From: Candidatus Aquiluna sp. XM-24bin5 | Lineage (GTDB): Bacteria > Actinomycetota > Actinomycetia > Actinomycetales > Microbacteriaceae | Assembly (NCBI GenBank): GCA_003149555.1 | Contig: QCWE01000001.1 | Location: 708,546 to 772,545, forward strand | DNA: 64,000 nucleotides | Direction: 5' to 3' | Shown here: positions 42,621 through 52,201 of the stretch, piece by piece | Numbering within the stretch: position 1 is the first letter of the stretch | Layout: each line of letters starts with the position of its first letter | Notes under the pieces: model-generated | Seen by the model: the letters and a program-made list of their open reading frames with translations, nothing else | Databases searched by the model: none | What the model was told of the DNA's origin: nothing | Translations under genes and position numbers: made by a program

Positions 42621-43684
42621 TGTCCGCCACCACCTCTGCTCTCAAGGCCTCGGCATCACTGCCGAGGTGGTACTCACCTGCGGCTCTGCTGATCGCGTTC
42701 TCCCTGGCACTGTCTTCATTGACCCTTTCCGGTCTTACAAATGAAGACGGCGCACCGAATCTGATTGCGGTAGGTGTACTCGGTTTTACCCTCTACATGG
42801 TTGTTACTTATCTGATCTCCAGGAGCGTTGAAGGGCGACGCAAGGCTACAGACCGCATGGTCACAGGTTGGGTTACAGCCGCATTCTCGCTAGCGGTGAT
42901 TCCGCTCGTGTCGTTGACCTGGACTGTGGTGGAAAAGGGTCTCAATAGGCTCGATGCTGACTTCTTCAGCCAGTCCATGAGAAACGTTGTTGGAGCCGGT
43001 GGTGGGGCGCTACACGCAATCGTCGGAACCTTGGAGCTCACTGGAATTGCAACTGTGATCTCAGTGCCCCTTGGCATTATGACAGCCATCTACCTCGTGG
43101 AATACGGTCGAGGAAAGCTCGCGAGAGCAGTCACGTTCTTCGTAGATGTTATGACGGGTATTCCATCCATCGTTGCTGGCCTCTTTGCCTTCTCACTGTT
43201 CTTGATCATTCTCGGGCCAGCCAGCGCCATCAACGGCTTTGCGGGAGCAATCTCGCTAGCAGTTCTAATGACTCCGGTCGTGGTAAGGGCCACCGAGGAA
43301 ATGTTGAAGATTGTTCCAAATGAGCTTCGCGAGGCTTCTTATGCTCTCGGTGTTCCGAAGTGGCTGACTATTTTGAAGGTAGTGATTCCAACCGCTCTGG
43401 CCGGAATTGCGACGGGTGTCATCATCGCCATCGCTCGAATCATCGGCGAGACGGCTCCTCTACTTCTTGCGGCCGGCTTCACCACCTCCATGAACTACAA
43501 CCCGTTCGCAGAAAAGATGATGACTCTTCCGGTCTTCGTCTACACCTCATACGCAATTCAGGGAACCGACTTCCAGTCCTACATTGACAGGGCCTGGGCA
43601 GGTGCTCTAACCCTGATGATCATCGTGATGGTTTTGAACCTGATTGCCCGAATCATTTCCAAGATTTTCTCACCGAAGGGATAG
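42620..43684 (+). CDS. pstA: Phosphate ABC transporter permease PstA
   Basis: 354 aa, more N-terminal helices than the E. coli protein, as in other actinobacteria. Motifs VVEKGLNRLDADFFSQS, GVPKWLTILKVVIPTALAGI (coupling region) and IGETAPLLLAAG are family-typical. Follows pstC with a one-base overlap and precedes pstB by 3 bp. Confidence 0.95.
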   Translation: MSATTSALKASASLPRWYSPAALLIAFSLALSSLTLSGLTNEDGAPNLIAVGVLGFTLYMVVTYLISRSVEGRRKATDRMVTGWVTAAFSLAVIPLVSLTWTVVEKGLNRLDADFFSQSMRNVVGAGGGALHAIVGTLELTGIATVISVPLGIMTAIYLVEYGRGKLARAVTFFVDVMTGIPSIVAGLFAFSLFLIILGPASAINGFAGAISLAVLMTPVVVRATEEMLKIVPNELREASYALGVPKWLTILKVVIPTALAGIATGVIIAIARIIGETAPLLLAAGFTTSMNYNPFAEKMMTLPVFVYTSYAIQGTDFQSYIDRAWAGALTLMIIVMVLNLIARIISKIFSPKG

Positions 43685-43687
43685 CCG

Positions 43688-44467
43688 TTGTCTAAGAGAA
43701 TCGAACTCAACTCACTGAACGTCTACTACGGCAGCTTTCTAGCTGTCGAAGACATCAACATGGTCATTGAGCCGAAGGCAATCACGGCCTTCATCGGTCC
43801 ATCGGGTTGTGGAAAGTCAACTCTGATCAGGACCCTGAATCGCATGCACGAGGTAATCCCGGGGGCATATGTGACCGGGTCCATGAAGATGGACGGTGAG
43901 GACATTTACGCCCCAGATGTTGACCCTGTAAAGGTGAGGCGTCAGGTCGGCATGGTCTTCCAGAGGCCAAACCCATTCCCAACGATGTCAATTAGAGACA
44001 ACGTCCTTTCTGGCTACAAGCTGAACAACTCCCGAATGACCAAGTCGGAAGGTGACGAACTAGCGGAGAAGGCATTAGTAGGAGCGAACCTCTGGAATGA
44101 GGTTAAAGACCGTCTGAACCTCCCTGGTTCATCTCTGTCCGGTGGCCAGCAGCAGCGCCTTTGCATCGCAAGAGCAATTGCGGTGGAGCCGGATGTGATT
44201 TTGATGGACGAGCCAACCTCAGCTCTCGACCCCATTTCTACGGCCGCCATTGAGGACCTTGCGGTAGAGCTAAAAGAGAAGTTCACGGTGGTTATCGTTA
44301 CTCACAACATGCAGCAGGCATCTCGTATCTCTGACATGACAGCGTTTTTCAACATTGCAGGGACCGGAATGCCTGGCAAGCTCATCGAATACGACAAGAC
44401 CGAAAAGATTTTCTCCAATCCAACCGAGAAGCAGACTGAGGACTACGTCTCAGGTCGATTCGGCTAG
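43688..44467 (+). CDS. pstB: Phosphate ABC transporter ATPase PstB
   Basis: 259 aa. Walker [16 protein letters not shown]-loop [14 protein letters not shown], signature [15 protein letters not shown], Walker [17 protein letters not shown], His switch [16 protein letters not shown] start with AAGGGA upstream. Last gene of pstSCAB; it also signals to PhoU and SenX3 in the standard model. Confidence 0.97.
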   Translation: MSKRIELNSLNVYYGSFLAVEDINMVIEPKAITAFIGPSGCGKSTLIRTLNRMHEVIPGAYVTGSMKMDGEDIYAPDVDPVKVRRQVGMVFQRPNPFPTMSIRDNVLSGYKLNNSRMTKSEGDELAEKALVGANLWNEVKDRLNLPGSSLSGGQQQRLCIARAIAVEPDVILMDEPTSALDPISTAAIEDLAVELKEKFTVVIVTHNMQQASRISDMTAFFNIAGTGMPGKLIEYDKTEKIFSNPTEKQTEDYVSGRFG

Positions 44468-44501
44468 AAACAAAACCGTCTAGTTCTCGGTTAGCCCTCT
44501 C

Positions 44502-46028
44502 ATGATTGAGACGGTGACCTCAGATCTCAAAACTCTGAAGTCAAAGGATAAGAAGCCAGCCAGGGTGTTGGTCACCGGTGCCACGGGTTACGTCGGAGGC
44601 AGGCTGGTCAGGGAGCTGCTCGCCCACAATTACCGCGTGCGGGTCTTGGTAAGGGATGCTCATAGGCTCCAGGACTATCCCTGGCGCGATCAGGTAGAGA
44701 TCATCGAGGGTGATGCCCTAAATCCCGAGTCTTTGAATCTTGCGCTACAGGAGATTGACCTCGCCTACTACATGCTTCACGCGCTGATGGTCTCAAAGAA
44801 CTTCGAGCAAATGGAAGAAGACCTGGCCCGCTCCTTTGGAAAGCTTGCAAAGCAAAATGGGGTCAGGAGAATCGTTTACCTAGGCGGTATCACCTCGTCA
44901 GACGATTCGCTCTCTCCCCACATGTCAGCGCGGGCAAAGACTGGAGAGATTCTTCGATCTAGCGGTGTGCCGACCATTGAGCTGAGGGCTGGGGTGGTGA
45001 TTGGTTCTGGCTCGGCGTCCTTTGAAATGCTCCGCCACCTAACCGAGCGACTTCCAATCATGGTCACTCCGAAATGGCTCAAAAACCGCATCCAGCCAAT
45101 TGCAGTCCGAGACGTGCTGCGTTTTCTCGTTGGCTCGGCAACCATTGACCCGAAGATCAATGACGTCTTCGACATTGGCGGGCCAGATGTCTTCACTTAC
45201 ATGGAGATGATGCAGATCTATGCGGAGGTGGCGGGCCTAAGACGACGAATAATTCTCCCCTTGCCCGTGCTCACCCCAAGGCTCGCCTCGGGCTGGATCG
45301 GTCTGGTCACCCCGGTACCAGTAACCCTCGCAAAGCGGCTGGTTGCCTCATTGAAGCACGAGGTGGTGGCCAGGGATGACCGAATTCGTGAGCTGGTCAC
45401 GGATCACAAGGATGGGCTCACAGACTTCCGTAAAGCGGTATCGCTTGCGCTAACCCGCATCAAAGAGCTCGATGTTGAGACCCGTTGGTCTAACGCGATG
45501 ACGCCTGGTACGCACTCCGAACCACTGCCCACAGACCCAGACTGGGCAGGTGGTTCGCTCTATGTCGATCTTCGGCAGTATGAGTCGGAGGACGAGCAGT
45601 CTGAGATCTGGAAGAGAATCGAATCAATTGGAGGAGCTAATGGCTACTCCACGGCAACCTGGGCCTGGGAGCTAAGGGGGCTAATGGACCGCTTCGTAGG
45701 TGGTGTGGGTTTACGACGAGGAAGGCGCGATCCAAACAAGCTGCGTGAAGGAGAGGCACTGGACTTTTGGAGAGTGGAGCAGCTTCAAAGGCCAAAGCTT
45801 CTGAGGCTTCGAGCTGAGATGAAACTGCCCGGGCTTGCCTGGTTGGAATTTAGAGTCAGCCAAACCCCCGAGGGGAAGTCGCTCGTGACACAGCGGGCGC
45901 TGTATCACCCGAGGGGACTGTTTGGGCACCTCTACTGGTGGATGGTCCTCCCGATGCACGGCATCGTGTTTCCATCCATGGCAACAAAAATGGCTGGTGC
46001 GAGTGCCAAAAAATACGCTAAACACTAG
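44502..46028 (+). CDS. NAD(P)-binding epimerase-like protein with DUF2867 domain
   Basis: 508 aa. Residues ~20-300 are an atypical short-chain dehydrogenase fold (VLVTGATGYVGGRLVREL, then VRRIVYLGGITSSDD), and the C-terminal ~170 residues match DUF2867 (GGSLYVDLRQYE, YSTATWAWELRGLMDRFVGG, GEALDFWRVEQL). The ligand is probably NAD(P)H; the reaction is unknown. It begins 34 bp after pstB and may be read with it or separately. Confidence 0.88.
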   Translation: MIETVTSDLKTLKSKDKKPARVLVTGATGYVGGRLVRELLAHNYRVRVLVRDAHRLQDYPWRDQVEIIEGDALNPESLNLALQEIDLAYYMLHALMVSKNFEQMEEDLARSFGKLAKQNGVRRIVYLGGITSSDDSLSPHMSARAKTGEILRSSGVPTIELRAGVVIGSGSASFEMLRHLTERLPIMVTPKWLKNRIQPIAVRDVLRFLVGSATIDPKINDVFDIGGPDVFTYMEMMQIYAEVAGLRRRIILPLPVLTPRLASGWIGLVTPVPVTLAKRLVASLKHEVVARDDRIRELVTDHKDGLTDFRKAVSLALTRIKELDVETRWSNAMTPGTHSEPLPTDPDWAGGSLYVDLRQYESEDEQSEIWKRIESIGGANGYSTATWAWELRGLMDRFVGGVGLRRGRRDPNKLREGEALDFWRVEQLQRPKLLRLRAEMKLPGLAWLEFRVSQTPEGKSLVTQRALYHPRGLFGHLYWWMVLPMHGIVFPSMATKMAGASAKKYAKH

Positions 46029-46037
46029 TCTTTCTCA

Positions 46038-46925
46038 GTGACCAAAACCCGCCTGGCTGTCTTTGCGCTGCTGGGCGTTGGTTTTGTCTGGGGGGCGGCT
46101 TTTGTTCTGATGAAGGACGCTATAGTCCAGCAGCCCTACATGGACTTTCTGGCAACCAGATTTTCAATCGCAGCCATCGCCATGGTGCTGCTTAGGCCAA
46201 GGGTTGCCCTAAATTTCAAAACTGGCGATTTCCGGTTTGGCGGGCTAATCGGGGTCGTGCTGGCATTTGGCTACATCACTCAGACAATCGGCCTAGAGCT
46301 CACCACGGCAGCAACCAGCGGCTTCCTGACCGGCCTCTATGTGATCCTCACACCGCTAATTGCATGGTTATTTGTGAGGCAGAGAGTGAGCAAGCGGGTA
46401 GTTCTCGGGCTAACCATGGCAATGGTTGGGCTCGGCATTTTCTCGGGGGCCGCAACCAACATCGAGTTTCAGGTCGGCCAGATTTGGCTTGTGGTATGCG
46501 CGGTCTTGTATGCGGTTCACATCCTGCTTCTTGGCCACTACGGCAAGGGAAGGTCTTCCTACCGCTTTGCGATGCTACAGATCGCCTTTGCCGCGATTGT
46601 GACCTGGGGATTTGCGCTCCTGGATGGCTACCAACCTCCCCCAAATGCTGAGGTGTGGTTCGCAATTCTGTTTACGGCATTGCTTTCAACCGTTCTGGCG
46701 TTCTGGGTTCAAACCTGGGCACAGACCTTGATTGAACCTTCCAGGGTTGCGCTGCTGATCACCAGTGAGGTTATCTTCACGGCCATCATTGCCGTCTTTG
46801 TCGGGCAGGAGCCCCTCACCTACGCAATCATCTTTGGTGGTGGGTTGCTGTTCGCTGCAATGCTGGTGGTCGAGTGGCCCTCGAAACGTCCAGAGACGCC
46901 TCTAGAGGCCCAGCTCCACGAGTAG
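46038..46925 (+). CDS. EamA/DMT-family transporter
   Basis: 295 aa with ten predicted helices in two EamA halves (GVGFVWGAAFVLMKDAI; ALLITSEVIFTAIIAVFVGQE). Substrate unknown, often amino acids or nucleotides in this family. GTG start at 46038, 9 bp after the previous stop. Its last 24 bases overlap the convergent glpD gene. Confidence 0.9.
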   Translation: MTKTRLAVFALLGVGFVWGAAFVLMKDAIVQQPYMDFLATRFSIAAIAMVLLRPRVALNFKTGDFRFGGLIGVVLAFGYITQTIGLELTTAATSGFLTGLYVILTPLIAWLFVRQRVSKRVVLGLTMAMVGLGIFSGAATNIEFQVGQIWLVVCAVLYAVHILLLGHYGKGRSSYRFAMLQIAFAAIVTWGFALLDGYQPPPNAEVWFAILFTALLSTVLAFWVQTWAQTLIEPSRVALLITSEVIFTAIIAVFVGQEPLTYAIIFGGGLLFAAMLVVEWPSKRPETPLEAQLHE

Positions 46926-48416
46926 TTTCTGGAGCTTTTTATTTGCAGCCAGCTCCTTCTCTCCCCTAGCCATCATCACAGGAAGCCTTCTGCGCAAAAG
47001 ATCCTCACGAGTGGTCACATCCTCGTTCTCGGCGACATACCTAAGCTCCTGAGCGGTGATTCCGAGTCCGTCAAAGAGATCCTCAAGTTTTTCCTTGCCA
47101 ATGACATCGAAGGCTCTGTGGCCATGGCGACGCCACAGCCCCTCGGCAATCAGATCGGCATTGCCCTTGGTCTGTGAGGCGACCTTGGCGTAGAACTCGG
47201 TCTTGCGCTCTTGCGAACCCTCCCCGAACCAGGTGCCGGGATCATCAAGCTTCACGCCAAAGCCCTTTAGTTCGTCGATTACTTCCTCGCCCACATTTAG
47301 ACAGTCCGTGAGTTTGCCTCCGAGAATTGTCACCACTCTTTTGTCTCTGTTGGCTTCGATTGCGTGCTTTCGACTTAGTGCATGCCAATCCTGATTGTTG
47401 CCACTCTCACCGTTCTCGACAACCAATGGCCTCACGCCAGAACGATTCGAAACGATCTGGTCTTCTGTGATGGGCTCTGCAAGCTCGAGCTGAGCATTTA
47501 TCTGTCGCAGCACAAAGTCGATATCGTCCTTATTGGTTTGTGTCTCTGGCTTCTCAACCCTGGTGTCGGTGGTTCCGATCATGGATCGGTCACCCATGGG
47601 AAGAACGTAGAAAAGCCTGCCCTCCTCATCCCAAAATGCCAACACCTGATACTTCTCGGTGAGCTTGCGGTTGAGGATTAGGTGTATGCCCTTGGAGAAA
47701 ACAAGGCCGGCCTTGGTCTTTGAACCAAGTAGCTTCGAGACATTCTGCGCATAGGGCCCAGCGGCATTGATGACGCTCTTCGCGGTAACGTTTGTGGTCT
47801 TTCTGCCTGCCTTCAAAGTCAGTGACCAGTCGCCCTTGAAACTTGCCTCAGTCAGTTCTGTGTAGTTGCGGACGTCAGCCCCACGGGCCTTGGCATGACG
47901 AATGAAGTCATATACGAATCGGCTGTCGTTATCGGGCAGCTGAGCATCGAAGTATTTGACGGCCTTGCGACCGGTAATCAGGTTTGGCTCGAGCTCCTTT
48001 GCCTTCTTCGCGGAGAAGGTCGAGGGAGGGGTTGTTCCAAAGAGACCGATGAACCAGTAAAACAGGGTTCCAAAAGCACCCAGCACCCTTCCGAAGGGGG
48101 CCGTTGGCCCGAGCGAGGCCAAGAAACCGATCTCTTTGATTTGGTTTGGATACGCCTTCATCAGCTTGTTTCTTGCGAGGCAGAGCTTGAACACCAGCCA
48201 AAACTCATAGGTCTGGAGGTATTTGATACCGCCCCAGACAAGGTTTGAAGACTCTTGTGAGGTGAAGCCCGCAAAGTCGCCCTTGTCGACAAGTAGAACC
48301 TTCTGGCCGGCAGCACTCAGCGCCGCTGCCGCTACCGCTCCGTTGATTCCGGCGCCGATAATGGCAACGTCAAACTGTTCGATTTTGTTCGATTTGGTTT
48401 GATTTTGTTTGGCCAC
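46902..48416 (-). CDS. glpD: Aerobic glycerol-3-phosphate dehydrogenase
   Basis: 504 aa FAD enzyme oxidising glycerol-3-phosphate to DHAP with electrons to the quinone pool. FAD motif FDVAIIGAGINGAVAAAALS and FTSQESSNLVWGGIKYL; C-terminal domain with RHGHRAFDVIG. GTG start at 48416 has no ribosome binding site; TATGCT lies 7-12 bases upstream, so the message may be leaderless. The first codons (AKQNQTKSNKIEQ) are encoded by a 10-bp tandem repeat and no other start exists before the FAD motif. Divergent from glpK. Confidence 0.92.
   Translation of the reverse strand: MAKQNQTKSNKIEQFDVAIIGAGINGAVAAAALSAAGQKVLLVDKGDFAGFTSQESSNLVWGGIKYLQTYEFWLVFKLCLARNKLMKAYPNQIKEIGFLASLGPTAPFGRVLGAFGTLFYWFIGLFGTTPPSTFSAKKAKELEPNLITGRKAVKYFDAQLPDNDSRFVYDFIRHAKARGADVRNYTELTEASFKGDWSLTLKAGRKTTNVTAKSVINAAGPYAQNVSKLLGSKTKAGLVFSKGIHLILNRKLTEKYQVLAFWDEEGRLFYVLPMGDRSMIGTTDTRVEKPETQTNKDDIDFVLRQINAQLELAEPITEDQIVSNRSGVRPLVVENGESGNNQDWHALSRKHAIEANRDKRVVTILGGKLTDCLNVGEEVIDELKGFGVKLDDPGTWFGEGSQERKTEFYAKVASQTKGNADLIAEGLWRRHGHRAFDVIGKEKLEDLFDGLGITAQELRYVAENEDVTTREDLLRRRLPVMMARGEKELAANKKLQKLLVELGL
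48377..48410. repeat. 10-bp tandem repeat at the glpD start
   Basis: Three full copies of GTTYGATTTK on the plus strand (48377-48386, 48387-48396, 48397-48406) and a partial fourth. It codes for residues 3-14 of GlpD. The unit is not a multiple of three, so copy change would shift frame; alternatively the helical spacing suits a regulator. Confidence 0.85.
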
Positions 48417-48478
48417 AGTGAAAGCATAAACGCCAAAGATTTAGTTTTTGTTCCGCACACATTTCAAGGAGGAAATAG

Positions 48479-49945
48479 ATGTCGATTCTTTCCATAGATG
48501 CGGGCACCACCGGCGTCACAGCCCTAATCATTTCCCCCAGTGGCGAGATACTCTCTCGTGGCTACACAGAATTTGAACAGCACTTCCCAGAGCCTGGCTG
48601 GGTCGAGCACGACCCAGAGCAGATTTGGCAGGCGACTCTCAGCTCAGTGAAGAGCGCTGTCCAGGGCCACAGCGAAAAACCGACCTGCATCGGCATCACC
48701 AACCAGCGCGAGACAGCTGTGATCTGGGACCGCGAGAACCTGAGCTCCCCAACCAAAGCCATCGTCTGGCAAGACCGCAGAACTTCTGTTTTCACCGAGG
48801 AGCTCCAAGAGAAAAACAAAGGCGACTGGATAAGAAAGCGCACCGGACTCAACATTGACCCCTATTTCACCGCCAGTAAGTTTTTGTGGTGGCAGAGAAA
48901 GCATCCAGAGATTTGGTCGGGAGTTGAAGCGGGCAAGTATGCCCTCGGAACCATTGACAGCTACCTAGTGGCTCGCATCTCGGGTGGCAAGCGTCACATC
49001 ACCGATGCCTCGAACGCTTCGAGGACTCAGCTAATGAGCCTGCAAACTGGCGACTGGGACGAAGAGCTACTTTCAACCTTTGGTATTCCGAGGTCTGCAC
49101 TGCCTGAAATCACCCCTTGCTGGGGAGAGCTAGCGCAGAGTAGCCCTGATCACTTTCTTGGTCTCGATCTCCCGATCACCGGCATGGCTGGAGATCAACA
49201 GGCGGCGCTCTTTGGTCAGACCGGCTTTGACCTTGGGGCATCAAAATGCACCTACGGAACCGGTGCCTTCATCCTGACCAACACAGAGGACGAGATTGTC
49301 ATTAGTGACCACGGACTTCTTGCAACCGTAGCCTGGATGAGTCCCGAAAGAAAGATCACCTACGCCTCAGAGGGCTCGGTGTTCGTTGCGGGTGCTGCTG
49401 TTCAGTGGCTCAGAGACAAGCTACGGATCATAGATAGCGCCCCCGCTGTTGAGGACCTAGCAAAGAAGGCAGGCAGCAGCGACGGCGTGGTATTCGTTCC
49501 GGCTCTTACCGGCCTAGGCGCACCCTTTTGGAACGCAGATGTTCGCGGCAGCCTGCTAGGTATCACACGAGGCTCGACCGATGCCAACCTGGCCTATGCC
49601 ACCCTTGAGGCGATTGCTTTTCAGGTGAAGGCCGTGGTCGACGCGATGGCTGAGGATGCAGGAAAGAGCGTCGCAGAGCTTAGGGTCGATGGCGGTGCGG
49701 CGGCAAATGACACCATGATGCAAATCCAGGCTGACCTTATTGGGGCAAAGGTTGTGAGAGCGAAGAACCTTGAGTCAACCGGATTTGGTGCAGGGCTCCT
49801 CGCCGGTTTAGGTTCTGGCATCTGGGGATCAATGGATGAGCTCCGCCAGCTCAATCCTGCAAGGCAAGAATTCGCCCCTGCAACTAACCGCAGCGCATCC
49901 TTTGAGCGTTGGCTCGAAGCGGTTGAGGTGACCACCAAGTTCTAA
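48479..49945 (+). CDS. glpK: Glycerol kinase
   Basis: 488 aa FGGY kinase phosphorylating glycerol. N-terminal SIDAGTTGVTALI, substrate region TNQRETAVIWDRE, MAGDQQAALFGQ and C-terminal LRVDGGAAANDTMMQIQADL. Strong ribosome binding site AAGGAGG before ATG 48479. With glpD on the other side of a 62-bp control region it forms the glycerol catabolic pair; no glpF is in view. Confidence 0.96.
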   Translation: MSILSIDAGTTGVTALIISPSGEILSRGYTEFEQHFPEPGWVEHDPEQIWQATLSSVKSAVQGHSEKPTCIGITNQRETAVIWDRENLSSPTKAIVWQDRRTSVFTEELQEKNKGDWIRKRTGLNIDPYFTASKFLWWQRKHPEIWSGVEAGKYALGTIDSYLVARISGGKRHITDASNASRTQLMSLQTGDWDEELLSTFGIPRSALPEITPCWGELAQSSPDHFLGLDLPITGMAGDQQAALFGQTGFDLGASKCTYGTGAFILTNTEDEIVISDHGLLATVAWMSPERKITYASEGSVFVAGAAVQWLRDKLRIIDSAPAVEDLAKKAGSSDGVVFVPALTGLGAPFWNADVRGSLLGITRGSTDANLAYATLEAIAFQVKAVVDAMAEDAGKSVAELRVDGGAAANDTMMQIQADLIGAKVVRAKNLESTGFGAGLLAGLGSGIWGSMDELRQLNPARQEFAPATNRSASFERWLEAVEVTTKF

Positions 49946-49954
49946 GCTGGTCTC

Positions 49955-50749
49955 ATGTATGACCCGGAGTCAAAGCTTGCCGCTCAATCCCTGAGTGCTG
50001 GCTATTCGGCGGATGCGGTCATCAAGAACCTTGACCTCGAATTGCCTGGTGGTTCAATCACGGCGGTCGTCGGCGCTAATGGAGCAGGTAAGAGCTCGCT
50101 GCTAAAGGCGCTGGCCAGAAAGATCAAGGCAAAGAGCGGAGCGGTCCTGCTGGATGGAGTATCAATCAGCTCCCTAACGAAGGCCCAGATCGAGGGCAAC
50201 ATTGGTTTCCTGGGCACGATTCCGGCGACGAAGAATAATGAGAGCGTTTTTGACCTGATTGCCAGGAGCGCGATGCTGGCCAATCAAATCTCTAGGGTGA
50301 GCCCCCGGGTAAAAGGAGAGATTGACCAGATTCTGGAGAGAACCTCGCTAACACCTCACTCAAAGAAAAAGATTGGTGAGCTCTCCTCCGGATGGAGGCA
50401 GGTCGCGGTGATTGCAGCGGCCCTAGTCAAGAATCCCCAGGTTTTGCTGTTGGACGAACCAACCAACTCGCTTGACTACTCCCATCAGCTTCAGGTGATA
50501 AACCTGCTGTCCTCGCTGAAGCGTGAGCGAGGCATGACGATCGTCGCAGTCATCCACGACCTTAATCTTGCAGCCCGCTTTGCAGACCAAATAGTGGTGC
50601 TGAGAGACGGAGAGATAATCGCCCAGGGAGCCCCAAACGATGTCATTAACCCAAATAATCTTGCGGCTGCCTTCAATATCCTGGCCAGAGTTATAGAAGA
50701 TCCAGTTGCAAAGACGCCGGTCGTGGTGCCGATAAGACAACTTGGCTAG
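49955..50749 (+). CDS. Orphan ABC ATPase (FecE/BtuD type), degenerate motifs
   Basis: 264 aa resembling iron-siderophore or B12 importer ATPases. Walker A VGANGAGKSSLLKAL, Walker B VLLLDEPTNSLD and His switch VIHDLNLAARFAD are normal. The signature reads LSSGWRQ instead of LSGGQ, and the Q-loop region (IGFLGTIPATKNN) has no Gln. No permease or binding protein is adjacent; it follows glpK by 9 bp. It may serve a transporter elsewhere or have altered activity. Confidence 0.85.
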   Translation: MYDPESKLAAQSLSAGYSADAVIKNLDLELPGGSITAVVGANGAGKSSLLKALARKIKAKSGAVLLDGVSISSLTKAQIEGNIGFLGTIPATKNNESVFDLIARSAMLANQISRVSPRVKGEIDQILERTSLTPHSKKKIGELSSGWRQVAVIAAALVKNPQVLLLDEPTNSLDYSHQLQVINLLSSLKRERGMTIVAVIHDLNLAARFADQIVVLRDGEIIAQGAPNDVINPNNLAAAFNILARVIEDPVAKTPVVVPIRQLG

Positions 50750-50800
50750 TAGGCATTTCCGGGGTTTGGGGTAATAATAAGAACGTAGTTCACTAAGTGA

Positions 50801-50841
50801 AGGCGCAGTTACTAGCAGTGACGCCAAAGAGGCTTGCGCCT
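50801..50841 (+). ncRNA. Candidate three-way-junction leader RNA
   Basis: AGGCGCA/TGCGCCT (50801-50807 with 50835-50841) closes two hairpins: GTTACT-AGC-AGTGAC (50808-50822) and GCC-AAAGA-GGC (50823-50833). Almost every base is paired. It lies 68 bp before the start of the dehydrogenase gene, downstream of TAATAA (50772-50777), a possible -10. No known riboswitch class is recognised. Confidence 0.35.
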
Positions 50842-50908
50842 ACTTGTGAATGAGGGCAAGGACTGGGCCCGCTATCAAAATCGGTCAACTCGTTTGGTTG
50901 TGAAACTA

Positions 50909-52201
50909 ATGCGTATCTTGCTCATTGGAGCAGGCGGGGTTGGCGATGCAATCGTCAAAATCGCCTCTGAACGTAACTTCTTTGAAAAGCTAATCGTCTC
51001 CGACTACGAGCTCGCAAGAGCTCAGCGGAGCGTTGACTGGGTTGCCCAGTGGCACCCAGATCTTCCGGTGGACAAGTTTGAAGCGGCACAGATTGACGCC
51101 TCAGACTCTGCCCAAGTTGCAGCTCTCGCGAAAGCGCACGGCGCAACTCACATTGTCAATGCCGTAGAACCAAGGTTCGTGCAGAGCATCTTCCAGGGTG
51201 CCCTCGATGCCGGGGCCAACTACATGGACATGGCTATGAGTCTCTCTCATCCTGACAAAGACGACCCCTTTACCAAGCCCGCGGAGAAACTCGGGGACTG
51301 GCAGTATGCCAAGCACGAAGAGTTTGAAAAGGCAGGTCTTCTCGCACTTGTTGGTACTGGTGCGGAGCCAGGCATTTCCAACATATTTGCCCGCTACGCA
51401 GCAGACCACCTATTCAGTGAGATAGATGAGATCACAATTTTGGATGGTGGAAACCTCGTGGTTGAAAACGACGAGGGTGAAGAAATCTTTGCCCCCTCGT
51501 TCTCAATCTGGACCGTCATTGAGGAATGCCTAAACCCTCCGCTGATTTGGGAAAAGGATCGCGGCTGGTTTACCACCAAGCCATTCTCGGAGCCTGAACT
51601 ATTTGAGTTCCCGGGCGGTATTGGGCCGATTAAATGCGTAAACGTGGAACACGAGGAAGTAAACATGCTTCCGAGGACCATGGAGGCCAAGAGGGTCAAC
51701 TTCAAATATGGCCTAGGTTCCGAGTTCATAAACGTGCTCAAGACCCTGCATGCCCTTGGGCTAGACAAGGTGAATCCCATTTGGGTGCGATCGAAGTCGG
51801 GTCGCGCTCAAGTCGCGCCACGTGATTTGGTAGCAGCTGTGCTGCCGGACCCCGCATCACTGGTTGAGCGCATGACCGGAAAGACCTGCGCGGGAACCCT
51901 CGTTACCGGTAAGGACAAAGAGGGTAAGCCACGTGCCTCTTACCTCTACCACATCGCTGACACCGAGTGGACGGCTGAGGAGTTTGATGCTCAGGCCGTG
52001 GTGTGGCAGACGGCATTGGTGCCCGTAATTGCCTTGGAGCTTCTAGAGCGAGGCGACTGGCAGGCGACAGGCGTTCGCGGTCCAGAGGAGTTCGATGCCA
52101 AGGTTTTCCTTGACACCATGGCGACTGAATACAAACAGGGCTGGGAGATTCAGGACAGAAACCCTGAGAACCCGAGCGTCATAGACGACGACTGGGAATA
52201 G
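50909..52201 (+). CDS. Saccharopine dehydrogenase-like enzyme
   Basis: 430 aa NAD(P)-dependent enzyme with Rossmann start MRILLIGAGGVGDAIVKIAS and the family region LLALVGTGAEPGISNIFARY. Relatives include saccharopine and carboxynorspermidine dehydrogenases; the substrate here is unknown. ATG at 50909 gives the expected N-terminus; GTG at 50900 is an alternative. The leader of ~125 bases contains the structured element at 50801-50841. A large palindrome follows the stop. Confidence 0.86.
   Translation: MRILLIGAGGVGDAIVKIASERNFFEKLIVSDYELARAQRSVDWVAQWHPDLPVDKFEAAQIDASDSAQVAALAKAHGATHIVNAVEPRFVQSIFQGALDAGANYMDMAMSLSHPDKDDPFTKPAEKLGDWQYAKHEEFEKAGLLALVGTGAEPGISNIFARYAADHLFSEIDEITILDGGNLVVENDEGEEIFAPSFSIWTVIEECLNPPLIWEKDRGWFTTKPFSEPELFEFPGGIGPIKCVNVEHEEVNMLPRTMEAKRVNFKYGLGSEFINVLKTLHALGLDKVNPIWVRSKSGRAQVAPRDLVAAVLPDPASLVERMTGKTCAGTLVTGKDKEGKPRASYLYHIADTEWTAEEFDAQAVVWQTALVPVIALELLERGDWQATGVRGPEEFDAKVFLDTMATEYKQGWEIQDRNPENPSVIDDDWE

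Noticed and set aside
48377..48410. CRISPR-like repeats
   Set aside because: Contiguous 10-bp repeats without spacers; no cas genes and no other CRISPR-like array in the window.
50423..50827. 134-aa minus-strand ORF
   Set aside because: Mostly antisense to the orphan ABC ATPase gene; the rest lies over the leader hairpins. No coding character.
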